Assembly: GCA_025738555.1 (NCBI GenBank)
Contig: JAOVFP010000001.1
Span: 4,340,001 to 4,404,000 of the forward strand
Source: Cyathus striatus
Taxonomy: Eukaryota; Basidiomycota; Agaricomycetes; Agaricales; Nidulariaceae
Length of the DNA: 64,000 bases
Direction of reading: 5' to 3'
The first letter of the stretch is position 1; each line of letters starts with the position of its first letter. Positions 62,491-64,000 of this stretch are shown one piece after another. The translations under genes and the position numbers were made by a program. A model generated the notes under the pieces. The model saw nothing but the letters and a program-made list of their open reading frames with translations. It did no database searches and was not told the DNA's origin.

Positions 62491-63157
62491 CTTTTGTCTT
62501 TATCTATTTATAGGCAACTGCAATCAATACGACTGTTAATATTTGTTTGAAGTAGGGAGGGCCACTCATGTAAGGTTGTAACCGAAACAGAACGTGCGTA
62601 ATAACTGGTCAAGCTTCTTCAACAACTATGTTTGGTTATTTTCCCTTGGTTCCTGAAGAACTAGTTATTTGCCATGATAATGGTTTTGTTTTGAATAATG
62701 TCCAAGCAGGCGGGGAACTTTCAACCTTCGTCGTTTATTGTGCCTTAGATATTTCATTCTAATGCCATATCTCATGCAAGTCGAAACAGAATTATATTGC
62801 TCGTTGAATGGACAACGTTCAAAGACAAACCTTTGGTGTCACTCTTGAGACGCGATAAAAAGAATATTTTACTGGTTTGCAAACTTGCTTTGTTATCTGT
62901 GTTTGTTTCGGCTTTGGCGGATGCCACTCACTTGATTGGAAGTATGTATAATGATTATCCTTTCTAAAGTGGATACAATGGCCTTGCAAAACTGCTTTGG
63001 CTTTTCCAGTTGCACTCGGTTGGTCCGAATAGGATTCTTTGCGGTCGGTGTGGGGTAGCGCGGGACGCATTGACTTCGTGCTTTGGCCTAAATGTGTGGT
63101 ATTTATTCCAGAGCTTGAGATGCCTCAACAAAACATACAGACGACGAAACCAACAAT
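62491..63157. other. intergenic region
   Basis: About 670 bp, AT-rich, without a supportable gene. It probably contains the promoter of the gene entering the right edge. Confidence 0.4.
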
Positions 63158-64000
63158 ATGTCCCACTTGTATCCACCGTGGCTGCAGCCCAGAACATATA
63201 ACAATACACAGTCCTATTCTCCCTCGGTGGCTGATACCGCCACTTCCAATACCCGCCCTGAATACTTTTCAAATTTACTCCAGCCTACAAATGCTGACAG
63301 GAGCTTAGGCGCGTTTAGTAACTCTTGTGCATTTCGTGGCCATGATGCATCGTATATGCCTTCTGGATCCACTTATACAGCATCGAGTCACTATCCAATT
63401 AGCACTAGAGGGAATATCGCTCAATGGAAGAACGATATGGAAGACGACTTCGACACGATGGGAATGACATTTGGCTATTCATCATCCCCTGCTGGTCGAT
63501 ACGAATATTCTAGGGGTCACACACGAGTAATCATATATTATCCTGGTAAGATAAATTACTAATAATCATTTCAGGTCCGAACTTTAAAGCATTCTCATTC
63601 TGGAGGAATATCACCTTATCCCCTCTCCAATGAAGACCGTAAGGTAACTCATGTGCGCTCTACTACTCAAGAACAAGCAGTCCAGTTGATACCTAGCCCA
63701 ACTGTACCCATTGTGCGGCAAAATAATTATCGCTACAAACCATGTAGATGTTGTCGCGATGAAGTTTCTCCAGATGGACCTACCAATTACGTTCTCGTCC
63801 CACAAGCCGTCATATGTGATGCTATTACCACTAGACCTGAACAAGAACCACGATACCGAAGCATAACTTTCCAAATGATGAATTTCCCGGAATTTGGTGT
63901 CAGGATTGGGCAGGCCCGGGAGATGTACCCCCCGAAAATTGAGGCGGGGGGGGAAGCGGTGCTTAGCATGTGTGATAGAGAGATAAAAATCTGTATCCAG
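63158..64000 (+). CDS. unknown gene, 3' end beyond the window
   Basis: I do not recognise this protein. It begins MSHLYPPWLQPRTYNNTQSY, a Ser/Tyr/Asn-rich head without domain signal. One intron (about 63528-63573, GTAATC donor and TTTCAG acceptor) rejoins frame as HTRVRTLKHSHSGGISPYPL. The second exon has PIVRQNNYRYKPCRCCRDEV, and a more conserved-looking stretch SITFQMMNFPEFGVRIGQAR leads to MCDREIKICIQ, which is still open at the last base. The pattern of a disordered head followed by a short folded tail occurs in lineage-specific agaricomycete proteins. Function unknown; the stop codon is not in the window. Confidence 0.55.

Overview
This window looks like the nuclear genome of a mushroom-forming basidiomycete (Agaricomycetes). 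Genes are broken by many short introns, mostly about 45-65 nt with GTRNGY donors. The gene content is typically fungal: a peroxisomal ATP carrier, an OPT peptide transporter, an NsdD-type GATA factor, AP-3 beta, a Ca3427-type protein, GH79, and several proline/serine-rich proteins that resemble only agaricomycete hypotheticals. I saw no prokaryotic signal, plasmid, virus or intact transposon, and no convincing tRNA or rRNA. All gene models were spliced by eye from frame continuity and GT(GC)-AG sites, so outer coordinates are firmer than individual exon edges.

Layout. 1-5 kb: two tandem arrestin-like trafficking adaptors, each ending with a PPxY motif. 4.8-7.5 kb: a METTL21-type methyltransferase (-) divergent from a peroxisomal adenine-nucleotide carrier (+). 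7.9-12.4 kb: Arp10 (+) convergent with a PX-PB1 scaffold (-). 13.7-19.9 kb: an OPT transporter, an unknown one-pass membrane/coiled-coil protein, then a decayed MED22 copy (-). 19.9-24.7 kb: a long leader/promoter and a GATA factor. 25.3-31.3 kb: a TauD-like dioxygenase, a RAD51D-like recombinase, monothiol glutaredoxin Grx5 and a 17beta-HSD10-type SDR. 32-38.6 kb: a secreted GH79 glycosidase, AP-3 beta with one apparent missing base, and an Ncp1-like protein. 38.7-46.6 kb: an F-box/LRR-like protein, glutathione peroxidase and telomerase reverse transcriptase, all on minus. 47-50 kb: a Ca3427-type periplasmic-binding fold, a TPR protein and a small NUXM-like mitochondrial protein. 51.8-56.3 kb: a Pro/Ser-rich unknown and IWS1/Spn1. 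56.7-64 kb: an F-box-like unknown, proteasome ATPase Rpt2, a Yip1-family Golgi protein, and an unknown gene leaving the right edge.

How it fits together. No metabolic cluster or defence island is visible. This is mostly housekeeping chromosome: vesicle sorting (arrestins, AP-3, Yip), cytoskeleton/polarity (Arp10, PX-PB1), genome maintenance (TERT, RAD51D), proteostasis (Rpt2) and redox (Grx5, GPx). Many neighbours are divergent pairs sharing 200-700 bp. I did not find a clear undescribed system. The most notable signals are a MED22 copy with several independent lesions, an apparent one-base frameshift in AP-3 beta, a group of GC-AG introns concentrated in essential genes, and an Rpt2 gene whose first exon encodes only the initiator Met, so that splicing creates the Met-Gly N-terminus.
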